Origin: Sphingobium yanoikuyae | Lineage (GTDB): Bacteria; Pseudomonadota; Alphaproteobacteria; Sphingomonadales; Sphingomonadaceae | Direction: 5' to 3' | Length of the DNA: 64,000 nt | Assembly: GCF_034424525.1 (NCBI RefSeq) | Contig: NZ_CP139979.1 | Coordinates: 1,426,001 to 1,490,000 of the forward strand | In this document: piece by piece, positions 42,805-51,806 of the stretch | How positions within the stretch are numbered: the first letter of the stretch is position 1 | Layout of the letters: each line of letters begins with the position of its first letter | Notes under the pieces: model-generated | What the model saw: the letters and a program-made list of their open reading frames with translations, nothing else | Database searches by the model: none | What the model was told of the DNA's origin: nothing | Position numbers and translations under genes: made by a program

Positions 42805-42836
42805 GGATGAAACGGCCGGGCAGGGACGTTTCATCC
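42805..42836. promoter_or_regulatory. 10-bp perfect inverted repeat between divergent protease and sigma genes
   Basis: GGATGAAACG (42805-42814) and CGTTTCATCC (42827-42836) with 12 bases between. Read either way it presents GAAAC followed by CGTT, resembling ECF -35/-10 elements, though the 13-base spacing is shorter than the usual 16-17. It is 22 bases before the sigma start. Operator or bidirectional promoter. Confidence 0.55.
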
Positions 42837-42858
42837 CTGAAAACAATTTGGAGAAACC

Positions 42859-43347
42859 ATGTCGTTTGAGCGCGACCTGCTGGCGATCCTGCCCCGGCTG
42901 CGGCGTTTTGCCGCCAGCCTGTCGCATGATCGCGCCGATGGCGACGATCTGTGCCAGGCGGCACTGGAAAAGGGGCTGCGCGCCCGCGACCAGTGGCAAC
43001 CGGGCACGCGGCTCGACAGCTGGATGTATCGGATCATGCGCAATCTTTGGATCGATGAGGGCCGCGCGCGGCAGCGCGCCGCCAGAACCTTCGCCCCGGA
43101 AGAGGCGGGGGCCGATGTCGGCTATGCGGGCGACAAGGCGGTGGAACAGGCCATGACCCTGTCCGACGTCGATCGGGCGATGCAGGCATTGCCGCCCGAA
43201 CAGCGCGAGGCAATCGCGCTCGTGCTGGTGGAGGGGCTGTCCTACAAGGAGGCGGCTGCGATATTGAACATACCGATGGGCACGCTGACCTCGCGACTGG
43301 TGCGCGGTCGCGGCGCGCTCATCGAACTATTGGGGGAAGCGGCATGA
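42859..43347 (+). CDS. ECF RNA polymerase sigma factor
   Basis: A 162-residue sigma factor with region 2 (FAASLSHDRADGDDLCQAALEKGL, then SWMYRIMRNLWIDEGRAR) and region 4 (LPPEQREAIALVLVEGLSYKEAAAILNIPMGTLTSRLVRGRGAL). SD GGAGA sits four bases before the ATG. The following gene overlaps by ATGA and encodes its probable anti-sigma factor. Not FecI-like. It likely recognises the divergent repeat just upstream and so controls the protease/Gly-rich genes; that is inference. Confidence 0.93.
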   Translation: MSFERDLLAILPRLRRFAASLSHDRADGDDLCQAALEKGLRARDQWQPGTRLDSWMYRIMRNLWIDEGRARQRAARTFAPEEAGADVGYAGDKAVEQAMTLSDVDRAMQALPPEQREAIALVLVEGLSYKEAAAILNIPMGTLTSRLVRGRGALIELLGEAA

Positions 43348-44030
43348 CCGACATTGACGAAGCCATGCTGATCGCCTGGGTGGATGGCGAACTGGACGAG
43401 GTGACGCGGCGGCGGGTCGACCGCGCCGTGGCGGAGGATCCCGCGCTGGCCGCCCGGCTGGAGCAGCATCGCCGGCTGCGCGCACGGCTGGCCGGCCATT
43501 TCGCGCCGATCGCGCAGGAGGATGTGCCCGCGTCGATGCAGGCCATGCTGGCGCCGCCGACGGTGGTCCCGATCGCCCGGCCGTCGCGGCGCTGGGCGTG
43601 GGCGACGGGCGGCGCGATCGCCGCCAGCCTGCTGCTGGGCCTTGGCATCGGCCATATGTCGGGCGGGCCGGTAGGGCCGATTGCGGTAAAGGACGGCGCG
43701 ATGCTGGCACAGGGATCGCTCGCCACCGCGCTCGACAGTCAACTGGCCTCGGCCGGGGAGGATGGCCCGGTCCGCATCGGCCTCAGCTTCCGGCGCAAGG
43801 GCGGCGGCTGGTGCCGCAGCTTCGACGGCGCGGCCATGGCCGGTGTCGCCTGCCGCACCGATGCCGGCTGGCAATTGCTGCAGGCGGTGCCCGGCAAAGG
43901 CGAGACGAGCGAATATCGTCAGGCCGCCTCGGCCGATCCGCGCCTTCTCGCCACCATAGACGGCCTGATCGACGGCGCTCCCGCCGATGCGCAGGGCGAG
44001 CGGGCGGCGCAGGCGGCGGGCTGGCGTTAA
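43344..44030 (+). CDS. Transmembrane anti-sigma factor
   Basis: A 228-residue single-pass protein: cytoplasmic head (DEAMLIAWVDGELDEVTRRRVD near residue 4, the usual anti-sigma opening), a membrane helix near 87-105 (WATGGAIAASLLLGLGIGHM), and a periplasmic domain of ~120 residues with two Cys (GGWCRSF, GVACRTD) that could form a disulfide sensor. No zinc H-x3-C-x2-C motif. Coupled to the sigma gene by ATGA. Confidence 0.88.
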   Translation: MTDIDEAMLIAWVDGELDEVTRRRVDRAVAEDPALAARLEQHRRLRARLAGHFAPIAQEDVPASMQAMLAPPTVVPIARPSRRWAWATGGAIAASLLLGLGIGHMSGGPVGPIAVKDGAMLAQGSLATALDSQLASAGEDGPVRIGLSFRRKGGGWCRSFDGAAMAGVACRTDAGWQLLQAVPGKGETSEYRQAASADPRLLATIDGLIDGAPADAQGERAAQAAGWR

Positions 44031-44190
44031 TCGTCGCTTCGCTGTCGCCTGACTGTCGCTTCCGTGTCGCTTCAGCGTCGCGTCACTGTCGCTTCGGTGG
44101 CGCGTCAGGGACGCATGGCAGGCGCGCCAGGCCGCAAAAATGGCTGATTTCACGTCGCACGACACTGTGAACTTTCAACTGTCGCGTCAG
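44031..44190. repeat. GTCGC-rich repeat region A between convergent genes
   Basis: Seven or more TGTCGC/CGTCGC units at about 10-12-base spacing between 44033 and 44105, then a conserved block at 44160-44187 (ACACTGTGAACTT...CTGTCGCGTC). The same kind of block and array recurs inverted at 63629-63797. The block runs into the last codons of the TonB receptor gene. Confidence 0.55.
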
Positions 44191-47021
44191 AATTCCAGGT
44201 TCAGCCGGCCATAATAGAAACCGCCGCTGATCCCATAGGGGGCATAGGCATTGTAGAGGCTCCCGGCCGTCCGGTTCACGGGCTTCAATTTGTTGGGATA
44301 GGTGTTGAGCAGATTATTGGCGCCGACCGAGATCTTGACCCCTTGGGTCAGCTTGTAGCCTAGTTCGAGGTCGAGGATCGTCTTGGGGCTCAGCTTCTCA
44401 TCGACATAATCATAGAGGCAGCCGGGGCTGTTGGCGGTGCAGCTTTGGAAATCCGCGGTATGATAGACGGCGGCGCTCGCCCGCTGATAGATTTTGCCAT
44501 AGCGGGTGGCGCGCAGGTTCAGGTTGAAATCGCCCTTTTCCCACAGGATGTTGCCGATCAGCTTGTCGCGCGGCGTGCCTTCGGAAAGGTCGCCCTGCTT
44601 GGCCCGGCCGATCAGCACCAGCTTCGATTCCAGGATTTCCGCCGGAACCGGGTCGATATGGGTGAAGATGGTCTTGTTGAAATTGGCCGACAGGCTGATC
44701 GTCGCGGTGCCAAGGTCGCCCAGCCCCGCCCGATAGGTGCTGACGATGTCGAGGCCGCGGGTGCGCGTGTCGGCCGCGTTGGAGAAGATGAGGCCGCCGG
44801 CAATGCCCTGGATGCCGGCTGCCGCCAGCGCGTTCATGACCACCGTGCCGCTCAGCGTTTCGGACAGCAGGATGCGGTCCCTGACCTTGATCTGATAGGC
44901 GTCGACCGTGACGTTGAAATTGGGCGCCGGGGTCAGGACGATGCCGGCGGAAAAGTTGGTCGATTTTTCGGGCTTCAACGGCTGCGCCCCCAGCGCCCGC
45001 GCGGCAACCCCGTCGACCGGCAGTGCTTGCACCGGCAGCAACTGGTTCACGCCGTTGACGGTGACGTTGATCGTGGAGGAGGAGGCATAATGTTGCTGCT
45101 GCAGCGTCGGTGCGCGAAAGCCGGTGCTGGCGGTGCCGCGAATGGCAAAGCCGCGAAACGGCTCGATGCGCAGCGACGCCTTGCCGGTATCGGTGGTGCC
45201 GAAGTCGGAATAATCCTCATGCCGTCCGGCAAGGCCGAACTCCAGCCCCTCGACGATCTGGCCTTCCAGATTGATATAGGCGCTCCAGTTGTCGCGGCTC
45301 CAGTTGCCCGATCCTTCGGGCAGGAAGCCGGTGACGCCCTGCGACCCGACCCCGGTCCGCGTCGCCCCCGCGAACCAGCTGCCGGCCGGCGAGACATAGC
45401 CGCCATCGATATAGGATTCCGGGTCGCCCGGACCGATCAGGAACTTGTTCTTCTTATATTCGGCGCCGACCGCGACCGACAGCGGCCCGGCGAGGCCGAT
45501 GTCGAGCTCCTTGCTGAAGTCGAGATTGCTGGTCCATTCGTCGAAGCGGATCTTGCCGAGATAGAAATGGGTCGGGCTGGCCGGCCCCATGGAGGGATTG
45601 AGCGAGGTGGTCTGCGCATATTTGACCTCGTCCTGCGCATAGCTGGTCGAAAGGTCGACATGGATGCCGCCGCCAATCTCGCCGCGCAGGCCGCCGGCGA
45701 CCTGAAAATCCTCGTCATAGACGTGGATGCGCGGGATATAGCCTTCGGGGTAAATCTCCAGGATGTTGTTGAGCGCCGCCGGATTGCGATAGGTCAGCCA
45801 GCCGGCGGCATGGCGCTTGGAGTAGGTGCCGAAGCTGTACAGCTCCATGTCGCCGCCGACCGGCATCATCGCGTCATAGCTGGCATTGCCGCCGATCACC
45901 TGCGGCTGGCCATATCTGGCGCGAATGCGGTCCGGATCGGCATTGCGCGCGTCGCCGGTGGGGTAGAAGGGATTGCTGGTGATCGGGCTGCTGTTGACCA
46001 CCGTATTGTCCTGCAGCACGCCTTCGCCCGACAGGTGGATATAGCCGCCGTCCGGCCCGATGGCGAAGCCCTTGTCGATCTGCCAGCGGCCCTGCCAGCC
46101 GCCATTGTCGGCGGTGCTGCCCATGGTCAGCGCCGCGCCGCCCTGGGTGTCGTTCTTCAGGATGATGTTGACCACGCCGGCGATCGCATCCGACCCATAT
46201 TGGGCCGACGCGCCGTCGCGCAGCACCTCGATCCGCTGGATCGCATTGCCGGGGATCAGGTCCAGGTCCGGCGGCGACTGGCCATTCTGGACCGACCCGT
46301 TGATGAACAGGGTGGCGGTATTGTGGCGCCGCTTGCCATTGACTAGCACCAGCAACTGGTCGCCGCCCAGGCCGCGCAGCGACAAAGTGCGCACCGCCCA
46401 GCTGGCGCCCGCGCCGTTGTTCGACACATTGATCGACGGCACAAGCGTGCCGAGCAGATCTCGCACCGACTGCTTGCCGCTCGCTTCCAGATCCTTTTCG
46501 CCCAGCACGTCGATCGGCGCCAGGCTTTCGGCGACGGTGCGGGTCGTCTGGCGGGTGCCGGTGACGATGATGGGCGCGGATTCCGCTGCCGGCTCCGGCG
46601 CAGGCGCCATGGCGAGGCCATCGAGCGTAGCGGTGCCGCTCGCCTGCGCGAACTGGATCGCCAGCGGGCGGCGGCGCACCGCGCTGCGGTTGGGCGGGGT
46701 GATAAGGGCGATGACGCCGGCGCCGGCCGGGGATCGGCGCAATTCGGTGCCGGCCAGCAACTGGCTGAGCGCATCGTCGGTGCTCAGCCATCCTTCGACC
46801 CGCCGGCTGCGGATATTGGCGACTTCGTCATAGGGGAACAGGATGCGAATGCCGGCCTGCGCCGACAGCGCCCGCAGCGCGCCGCTCAGGGGCTGCGACG
46901 GGATGGAGAATTTGTGCCGCTGCGACAGGCTCGTGTCCGGCGCAGGGGCGGCAAGCAGTTGGGTCGGCGCAACAAGGCATGTGGCGAGCGAAAGCCCCGC
47001 CAGAACATGGCGTTTCTGCAT
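44187..47021 (-). CDS. TonB-dependent receptor with N-terminal STN domain
   Basis: A 944-residue outer-membrane transporter. Signal peptide (KRHVLAGLSLATCLVAPTQLLA), an STN domain over ~45-115 (FSIPSQPLSGALRALSAQAGIRILF), a plug over ~150-290 (SVRDLLGTLVPSINVS, LSLRGLGGDQLLVLVNGKRRH, RIEVLRDGASAQYGSDAIAGVVNI), then the barrel with terminal Phe (RLNLEF). STN domains usually signal through FecR-like anti-sigma factors, but none is adjacent. ATG 47021 has AGGGG nearby; an earlier ATG would add eight residues. Ligand unknown. Confidence 0.93.
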   Translation of the reverse strand: MQKRHVLAGLSLATCLVAPTQLLAAPAPDTSLSQRHKFSIPSQPLSGALRALSAQAGIRILFPYDEVANIRSRRVEGWLSTDDALSQLLAGTELRRSPAGAGVIALITPPNRSAVRRRPLAIQFAQASGTATLDGLAMAPAPEPAAESAPIIVTGTRQTTRTVAESLAPIDVLGEKDLEASGKQSVRDLLGTLVPSINVSNNGAGASWAVRTLSLRGLGGDQLLVLVNGKRRHNTATLFINGSVQNGQSPPDLDLIPGNAIQRIEVLRDGASAQYGSDAIAGVVNIILKNDTQGGAALTMGSTADNGGWQGRWQIDKGFAIGPDGGYIHLSGEGVLQDNTVVNSSPITSNPFYPTGDARNADPDRIRARYGQPQVIGGNASYDAMMPVGGDMELYSFGTYSKRHAAGWLTYRNPAALNNILEIYPEGYIPRIHVYDEDFQVAGGLRGEIGGGIHVDLSTSYAQDEVKYAQTTSLNPSMGPASPTHFYLGKIRFDEWTSNLDFSKELDIGLAGPLSVAVGAEYKKNKFLIGPGDPESYIDGGYVSPAGSWFAGATRTGVGSQGVTGFLPEGSGNWSRDNWSAYINLEGQIVEGLEFGLAGRHEDYSDFGTTDTGKASLRIEPFRGFAIRGTASTGFRAPTLQQQHYASSSTINVTVNGVNQLLPVQALPVDGVAARALGAQPLKPEKSTNFSAGIVLTPAPNFNVTVDAYQIKVRDRILLSETLSGTVVMNALAAAGIQGIAGGLIFSNAADTRTRGLDIVSTYRAGLGDLGTATISLSANFNKTIFTHIDPVPAEILESKLVLIGRAKQGDLSEGTPRDKLIGNILWEKGDFNLNLRATRYGKIYQRASAAVYHTADFQSCTANSPGCLYDYVDEKLSPKTILDLELGYKLTQGVKISVGANNLLNTYPNKLKPVNRTAGSLYNAYAPYGISGGFYYGRLNLEF

Positions 47022-47138
47022 GATATGTCCCCTGCTGATCGGCATTTTTGCCGTTGGTCATGGGAACGAAATATGGCGGGCGATCCGCCATGGACCGGCA
47101 ACAAAAGCGCCAGGCCATGGCAGTTGCTCTGGAAGGGC

Positions 47139-47915
47139 TCAGGTCTCGCCGGTCTGAAGGAACCAGCGATCCGCGCCCTCCAGGCCGATGGCGGTCAGCC
47201 GGCCGGAATAATAGGCCCCGGTATCGATGCCGATGCGATTGGCCAGATTTTCGACCTCCAGCGTGATGCTATGGCCATGGACCACCATCTTGTCATGCCG
47301 TCCGCCATGGTTGAGGAAGTCGCCGCGTATCCAGCGCAGGTCCGATGGTCGCTGCTCGGAGATCGGCACCCTGGGGCGGATGCCGGCATGGACGAACAGA
47401 TAGTCGCCGACCGTCAGATGATCGACGAAGCTGTCGAGGAAGTCGACATCCGCGCGCGGAACATGGTTCAGCATCCAGTGGGCGATCGCCCCATCATCCA
47501 TGTCGGCGCTCAGCGAAAGCGGCAGGCCGTAGCTGGCGAGCGTTTCCATGCCGCCGATGCGCCGGAAGAAGCCGACCGCGCCCTGATCGCCGCGCGCGGC
47601 CATGACGAAAATCTCTTCATGATTGCCCTTGAGCAGCCGGATGTCGCTGCCCGATCCGTGCAGTGCCCGGACCCGCTCGACCACCTGCGCCGAATGCGGC
47701 CCGCGATCGATCAGGTCACCAAGAAGGATGAGGCATCGGCGCTTCCCAGGCCGCAGCGCATCGTCGGCGACCAGCATGCCGAGCAACTGGTCGAGCAGGT
47801 CGAGCCGGCCATGAATGTCGCCTATCGCATAGACGCGCCAGTCATCCCCCACGCTGGGAGGCGTCCCGTCCTGGTCGTCGGATCGGCGCAGGAATTTCAG
47901 CATCGGGTGGGCCAT
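47139..47915 (-). CDS. PPP-family metallophosphoesterase (protein phosphatase-like)
   Basis: A 258-residue phosphatase with the three metal motifs AIGDIHGRLDLL near residue 31, LGDLIDRGPHS near 67 and LKGNHEEIF near 97, then VHAGIRP near 177 and VHGHS near 217. It belongs to the bacterial PPP group (PrpA/ApaH-like). ApaH-type Ap4A hydrolases are longer and differ in the C-terminus, so a serine/threonine phosphatase is likelier. First of a minus-strand block. Confidence 0.9.
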   Translation of the reverse strand: MAHPMLKFLRRSDDQDGTPPSVGDDWRVYAIGDIHGRLDLLDQLLGMLVADDALRPGKRRCLILLGDLIDRGPHSAQVVERVRALHGSGSDIRLLKGNHEEIFVMAARGDQGAVGFFRRIGGMETLASYGLPLSLSADMDDGAIAHWMLNHVPRADVDFLDSFVDHLTVGDYLFVHAGIRPRVPISEQRPSDLRWIRGDFLNHGGRHDKMVVHGHSITLEVENLANRIGIDTGAYYSGRLTAIGLEGADRWFLQTGET

Positions 47916-47948
47916 GAGCGCTTCATGGCCCGCGATGCTGCCACAGCG

Positions 47949-48503
47949 TCACAGGCGCGGCAATGTCACGCCCTGCTGTCCCATATATTTTCCGGCCCGG
48001 TCGGCATAGCTGACCTCGCACGGCTCGTTGCCCTGCAGGAACAGGAACTGGCAGGCGCCTTCATTGGCGTAGATCTTGGCAGGCAGCGGCGTGGTATTGG
48101 AAAATTCCAGCGTCACATGGCCTTCCCAGCCCGGTTCCAGCGGCGTGACGTTCACGATGATGCCGCAACGGGCATAGGTGGATTTGCCGAGGCAGATCAC
48201 CAGCACGTCGCGCGGGACGCGAAAATATTCGACCGTGCGGGCGAGGGCGAAGCTGTTGGGCGGGATGATGCAGACGTCGGTCTTGCGGTCGACGAAGCTG
48301 TTGGCGGCGAAATCCTTGGGATCGACCACGGCGCTGTCGACATTGGTGAAGATCTTGAACTCGTCGGCGACGCGCGCGTCATAGCCATAGGAGGACAGGC
48401 CATAGCTGATGCAGCCGTCGCGGCGCTGATTCTCGACGAACGGCTCGATCATGCGGTTCGACTGGGCCTGCTTGCGGATCCAGCGGTCGGAAAGGATGGA
48501 CAT
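47949..48503 (-). CDS. dcd: dCTP deaminase
   Basis: A 184-residue homotrimeric enzyme converting dCTP to dUTP for thymidylate synthesis. Signature: [15 protein letters not shown] near residue 38, [21 protein letters not shown] near 88, [25 protein letters not shown] near 110-135 with the catalytic Glu, and the C-terminal lid. ATG 48503; the cytidine deaminase gene ends seven bases upstream, so the two pyrimidine-salvage genes form an operon. Confidence 0.95.
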   Translation of the reverse strand: MSILSDRWIRKQAQSNRMIEPFVENQRRDGCISYGLSSYGYDARVADEFKIFTNVDSAVVDPKDFAANSFVDRKTDVCIIPPNSFALARTVEYFRVPRDVLVICLGKSTYARCGIIVNVTPLEPGWEGHVTLEFSNTTPLPAKIYANEGACQFLFLQGNEPCEVSYADRAGKYMGQQGVTLPRL

Positions 48504-48510
48504 GGGTCTG

Positions 48511-48984
48511 TCAGCTCTTCTGTGCAGGGGTGATGCCAAGGTCGGCCGGGCCGAAGGCGTGGGGCAACAGGTCGGCAACGCGATGTTCGACCAGGCCGTC
48601 ACCTTCGGGCGCGACGCAATAGATGGCCAGGGTGCGGCCGGCCATCTGTTCGGCCTCGTTGATGACCTGGCGGCATCGGCCACAGGGGCTGACGATCGCC
48701 TCGCCGCCGACGCTGCCGTCCGCCGCCATGCCGCCGCCGACGACCGCGATCTCGGCGACATCGGCCAGGCGGCCCTGGGCGTTGACGGTCGCCAGCGCGA
48801 CCGTTTCGGCGCACAGCGACAGGCCATAGCTCGCATTTTCGAAATTGCTGCCGGTGACGATGCTGCCATCGGTCAGGCGCACTGCGGCGCCCACGGCAAA
48901 GCGGCTGTAGGGCGCATGGGCATGGGCCAGCGCGCCGCGTGCTGCCGCGACCAGCGCGGCGATATTCTTGTCTTCTGCACTCAT
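48511..48984 (-). CDS. cdd: Cytidine deaminase
   Basis: A 157-residue zinc enzyme deaminating cytidine and deoxycytidine. Substrate motif [13 protein letters not shown] near 47-60 holds the first zinc Cys and the catalytic Glu, and SPCGRCRQ near 100 the other two Cys. This is the tetrameric class. ATG 48984 overlaps the stop of the GH25-like gene (ATGA). Confidence 0.94.
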   Translation of the reverse strand: MSAEDKNIAALVAAARGALAHAHAPYSRFAVGAAVRLTDGSIVTGSNFENASYGLSLCAETVALATVNAQGRLADVAEIAVVGGGMAADGSVGGEAIVSPCGRCRQVINEAEQMAGRTLAIYCVAPEGDGLVEHRVADLLPHAFGPADLGITPAQKS

Positions 48985-49664
48985 GGTGCCACCACATCCC
49001 ATCTGATCGGTCCGTCGACGCCGTCGATATGCCGCATGTCGCTGGCTGTCCACATCACCCAGGGCCGTTTGGCATAATCGGGCGCGAAGAAATTGCCATC
49101 GACCCACAAGGTCCGGTTGATGCCGCTGGCAATGTCATATTGGGCGTCGAAATCGGCGCTGATGTTGAGCAGGGCGGGCTTGCCGGCATGGCTTTCGACC
49201 AGATTGACCAGCGTGTTGAGTTCCGACAGCACCTGATCGCGGCCCGGCCGCGTGGCACAGGACGGATCGAATCCCAGCCGGATGACCGGGGGCAGGGCGG
49301 CATTGTCGCGCGGCACGGTGGTCATGAACTGGGTCGCCTGATCGACGGCCTTGGCGCACAGGCTATAGTCCAGCGCCGCGCCATAGCGCATGCCCGCGCC
49401 GCGTGCGCCGCGCCAGTTGGCGGCGAACAGCGGGTCGCGCAGGCTGGCGCCCCTGGCCGCGCGAATATAGGCGAAGTCCGCCCCCTGCGCGGCCAGCGTG
49501 CCCCATTCGACCAGGCCGGTGTCGGATGTCACCGATACGCCCTGGGTCGGATATTCGTCACGATTTGGCGCCCATCCGCGTGCATAGATCCACAGTGCCG
49601 AACCCAGCACCATGATGATTGCCAGAATCGCCCCCAAGCGGACCAGCAAGCCCCCCAAAGTCAA
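48981..49664 (-). CDS. GH25-like membrane-anchored protein lacking the usual catalytic acids
   Basis: A 227-residue protein with one N-terminal membrane helix (LVRLGAILAIIMVLGSALWI) and a GH25 (lysozyme-like) fold: GVSVTSDTGLVEWGTLAAQGADFAYIRA near 42, RYGAALDYSLCAKAVDQA near 92, WVMWTASD near 205. The positions of catalytic acids in GH25 (Asp in G-x-DVS, Asp and Glu in LDVE) appear as Ser, Arg and Gly here (GVSVTS, VIRLGF). It may bind rather than cut peptidoglycan, or use other residues. Confidence 0.8.
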   Translation of the reverse strand: MTLGGLLVRLGAILAIIMVLGSALWIYARGWAPNRDEYPTQGVSVTSDTGLVEWGTLAAQGADFAYIRAARGASLRDPLFAANWRGARGAGMRYGAALDYSLCAKAVDQATQFMTTVPRDNAALPPVIRLGFDPSCATRPGRDQVLSELNTLVNLVESHAGKPALLNISADFDAQYDIASGINRTLWVDGNFFAPDYAKRPWVMWTASDMRHIDGVDGPIRWDVVAP

Positions 49665-49677
49665 ACGCCCGATGATA

Positions 49678-50160
49678 TTACCCCTTGATGTGCAGGACGC
49701 AGATAAGTGTGAACAGGCGGCGCGCGGTGTCGAAATCGACCGCGATCTTCCCCTCCAGCCGCTCCTTCAGCATGTCCGCTGCGTCGTTGTGAATGCCCCG
49801 CCGGGCCATGTCGACGGTTTCGATCTGCGCGGGCGAGGCATTGCTGATCGCCTGATAATAGCTGTCGCAGATCGCGAAATATTCGCGGATCGGCCGGCGG
49901 AAACGGCCAAGGCCCAGGATGATCGCCTCCAGCGGGCTGTCGTCCGCGCGATTGATCTCGATGACCAGGCGCCCTTCCTCGACCCGCAGCACCACCTTGT
50001 AGGGGCCGGCATAGCCGTCGGTATGGACGCGCTCGGGCGCGAAATGATTATCCTCCAGCAGGTCGAAAATGGCGATGCGCCGTTCCTGCTCGACATCCGC
50101 GTTGCGCCACAAGATGGTGCGCTCGTCGAGCTTGATGTCTATGATGCGCGGATCGGCCAT
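49678..50160 (-). CDS. UPF0262 family protein
   Basis: A 160-residue alphaproteobacterial protein of unknown role. Typical stretches: PRIIDIKLDERTILWRNADVE at the start, LEDNHFAPER near 36, YAGPYKVVLRVEEGRLVIEI near 50 and FFDTARRLF-like end (DFDTARRLFTLICVLHI). No membrane helix. The start is ATG 50160; the frame is open further but overlaps the dnaB promoter. It lies back to back with dnaB across 121 bases. Confidence 0.9.
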   Translation of the reverse strand: MADPRIIDIKLDERTILWRNADVEQERRIAIFDLLEDNHFAPERVHTDGYAGPYKVVLRVEEGRLVIEINRADDSPLEAIILGLGRFRRPIREYFAICDSYYQAISNASPAQIETVDMARRGIHNDAADMLKERLEGKIAVDFDTARRLFTLICVLHIKG

Positions 50161-50281
50161 GGCGGGTCTGCTGTCAGTGCGGCGGCGGGCCACGAAAAGC
50201 AAGCGGGACTTGTGGCGGGGGAGATGCGGTTGTTTCAACCTTCGCCCTTGCGCGACCCGCGTCGTGGCGCGATGAGGGCCC

Positions 50282-51769
50282 ATGGTCGAACTCGTGAAAC
50301 TCAATGCCGCTCCCGAAGAGGGCGGGCTGGAACTGCCGCGCAATGTCGAAGCGGAGGCAGCGCTGCTCGGCGCGCTGATGATTGACAACCGCATCGCGGA
50401 GGATGTGCAGCTCAAGCTGAAGCCCGAACATTTCTTCGAGCCACTGCATGGTCGTATCTATGAGGCGGTGATGCGCCTGATCGAGCGCGACATGATTGCC
50501 AACCCGGTGACGCTCAAGCCGATGCTGGAACAGGATCCGGCGCTCAAGGAGCTGGGCGGCGCTGCCTATCTGGCGCAGCTCACCGGCAGCGGCGCGGCGC
50601 TGCTGGGTGCGCGCGACTTCGCGACCCAGATCTATGACCTTGCCCTACTTCGTCAGCTTGTGAACGTCGGTCGAGAACTGGTTGATAATGCTCTGGATAC
50701 TAGCGAGGATGTCAATCCGCGCGAGCAGATCGAGCTGGCCGAAGTCGCGCTTTACAAAGTGTCGGAAGGCGAGGGCGAGAGCGGGTCGGTCAAGAGCTTC
50801 CTTTCGGCCTCCACCATGGCGGTACAGGTGGCTGAACGTGCGCTCAACAGCGGCGGCCATGTGTCGGGTATCACCACCGGCATCAACAGCCTTAACGAGA
50901 AGATCGGTGGTCTGCACAATTCCGACTTGATGATCCTGGCCGGTCGTCCGGGCATGGGGAAGACGTCGCTGGCGACCAATATCGCCTATAATGCGGCGTC
51001 GCGCTGGCTGCGCGACAATAATGACGGCATTCCGCCGGAAAAGAATATGGGCGCCAAGACCGCCTTTTTCAGCCTCGAAATGTCGGCCGACCAGCTCGCG
51101 ACCCGCGTTCTGGCCGAACAGTCGGGGATCAGCGGCGAAGCGCTGCGTATGGGCAAGATCAGCCGGGCGGACTTCCAGAACCTGTCGCGCGCCGCGCGCG
51201 ACCTTCAGGAACTGCCGCTGTTCATCGACGATACGCCGGGTCTGACGATCGCGGCGCTGCGGACCCGCGCTCGTCGCCTCAAGCGCCGTCATGATGTCGG
51301 CTTCATCGTCGTCGACTATCTCCAGCTGCTGCAGGGCAGCGGCAAGGCGGGCGATAGCCGCGTCAACGAAATTTCGGAAATTTCCCGTGGTTTGAAGACG
51401 TTGGCGAAGGAACTTCATGTACCGGTGCTGGCGCTGTCGCAGCTCAGCCGTGCGGTGGAACAGCGCGAGGACAAGCGTCCGCAGCTGTCCGACCTTCGCG
51501 AATCGGGCTCGATCGAGCAGGACGCGGACATGGTCTGGTTCGTGTTCCGCGAGGATTATTATGTCGCCGCCAAGGAACCGGGCAACAAGGAAGGCCCCGA
51601 GCATCAGGAATGGGTGCAGGAGATGGAACGCATCTACGGCCTGGCCGAAGTGATCGTCGCCAAGCAGCGTCACGGTTCGACCGGCCGTATCCGCATGAAG
51701 TTCGACGCCAAGATCACCCGCTTCTCGGATCTGGCCGAAGGCAGCTCCTACCTCGAAGACCTCGAATAA
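50282..51769 (+). CDS. dnaB: Replicative DNA helicase DnaB
   Basis: A 495-residue hexameric helicase. The N-terminal DnaG-interaction domain (NVEAEAALLGALMIDNRIAE) spans ~20-130; the RecA-like motor has Walker A GRPGMGKTSLATN near 220, Walker B VGFIVVDYLQLL near 340, LSQLSRAVEQREDKRPQLSDLRESGSIEQDAD near 380-410 (arginine finger region) and the C-terminal KQRHGSTGRIRM loop. No intein. Full length. A perfect palindrome terminates it. Confidence 0.97.
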   Translation: MVELVKLNAAPEEGGLELPRNVEAEAALLGALMIDNRIAEDVQLKLKPEHFFEPLHGRIYEAVMRLIERDMIANPVTLKPMLEQDPALKELGGAAYLAQLTGSGAALLGARDFATQIYDLALLRQLVNVGRELVDNALDTSEDVNPREQIELAEVALYKVSEGEGESGSVKSFLSASTMAVQVAERALNSGGHVSGITTGINSLNEKIGGLHNSDLMILAGRPGMGKTSLATNIAYNAASRWLRDNNDGIPPEKNMGAKTAFFSLEMSADQLATRVLAEQSGISGEALRMGKISRADFQNLSRAARDLQELPLFIDDTPGLTIAALRTRARRLKRRHDVGFIVVDYLQLLQGSGKAGDSRVNEISEISRGLKTLAKELHVPVLALSQLSRAVEQREDKRPQLSDLRESGSIEQDADMVWFVFREDYYVAAKEPGNKEGPEHQEWVQEMERIYGLAEVIVAKQRHGSTGRIRMKFDAKITRFSDLAEGSSYLEDLE

Positions 51770-51776
51770 ACGGGCA

Positions 51777-51800
51777 TGGCGGCGGACATGTCCGCCGCCA
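51777..51800. terminator. 24-base perfect palindrome after dnaB
   Basis: Twelve-plus-twelve exact palindrome centred at 51788/51789 (arms TGGCGGCGGACA), with GGG/CCC just outside. It fills the 37-base gap between dnaB and the convergent MAPEG gene, so it likely ends both transcripts. Confidence 0.65.
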
Positions 51801-51806
51801 CCCGGT

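Noticed and set aside
44445..46346. 633-codon open frame on + inside the TonB receptor gene
   Set aside because: Antisense shadow of a high-GC gene: Arg/Ala/Asp/Gly-rich low-complexity product, no SD, no family motif, while the minus strand reads a complete receptor.
50161..50281. Replication origin next to dnaB
   Set aside because: No DnaA-box cluster (TTATCCACA-like) or AT-rich unwinding region; dnaB is not an origin marker in alphaproteobacteria.
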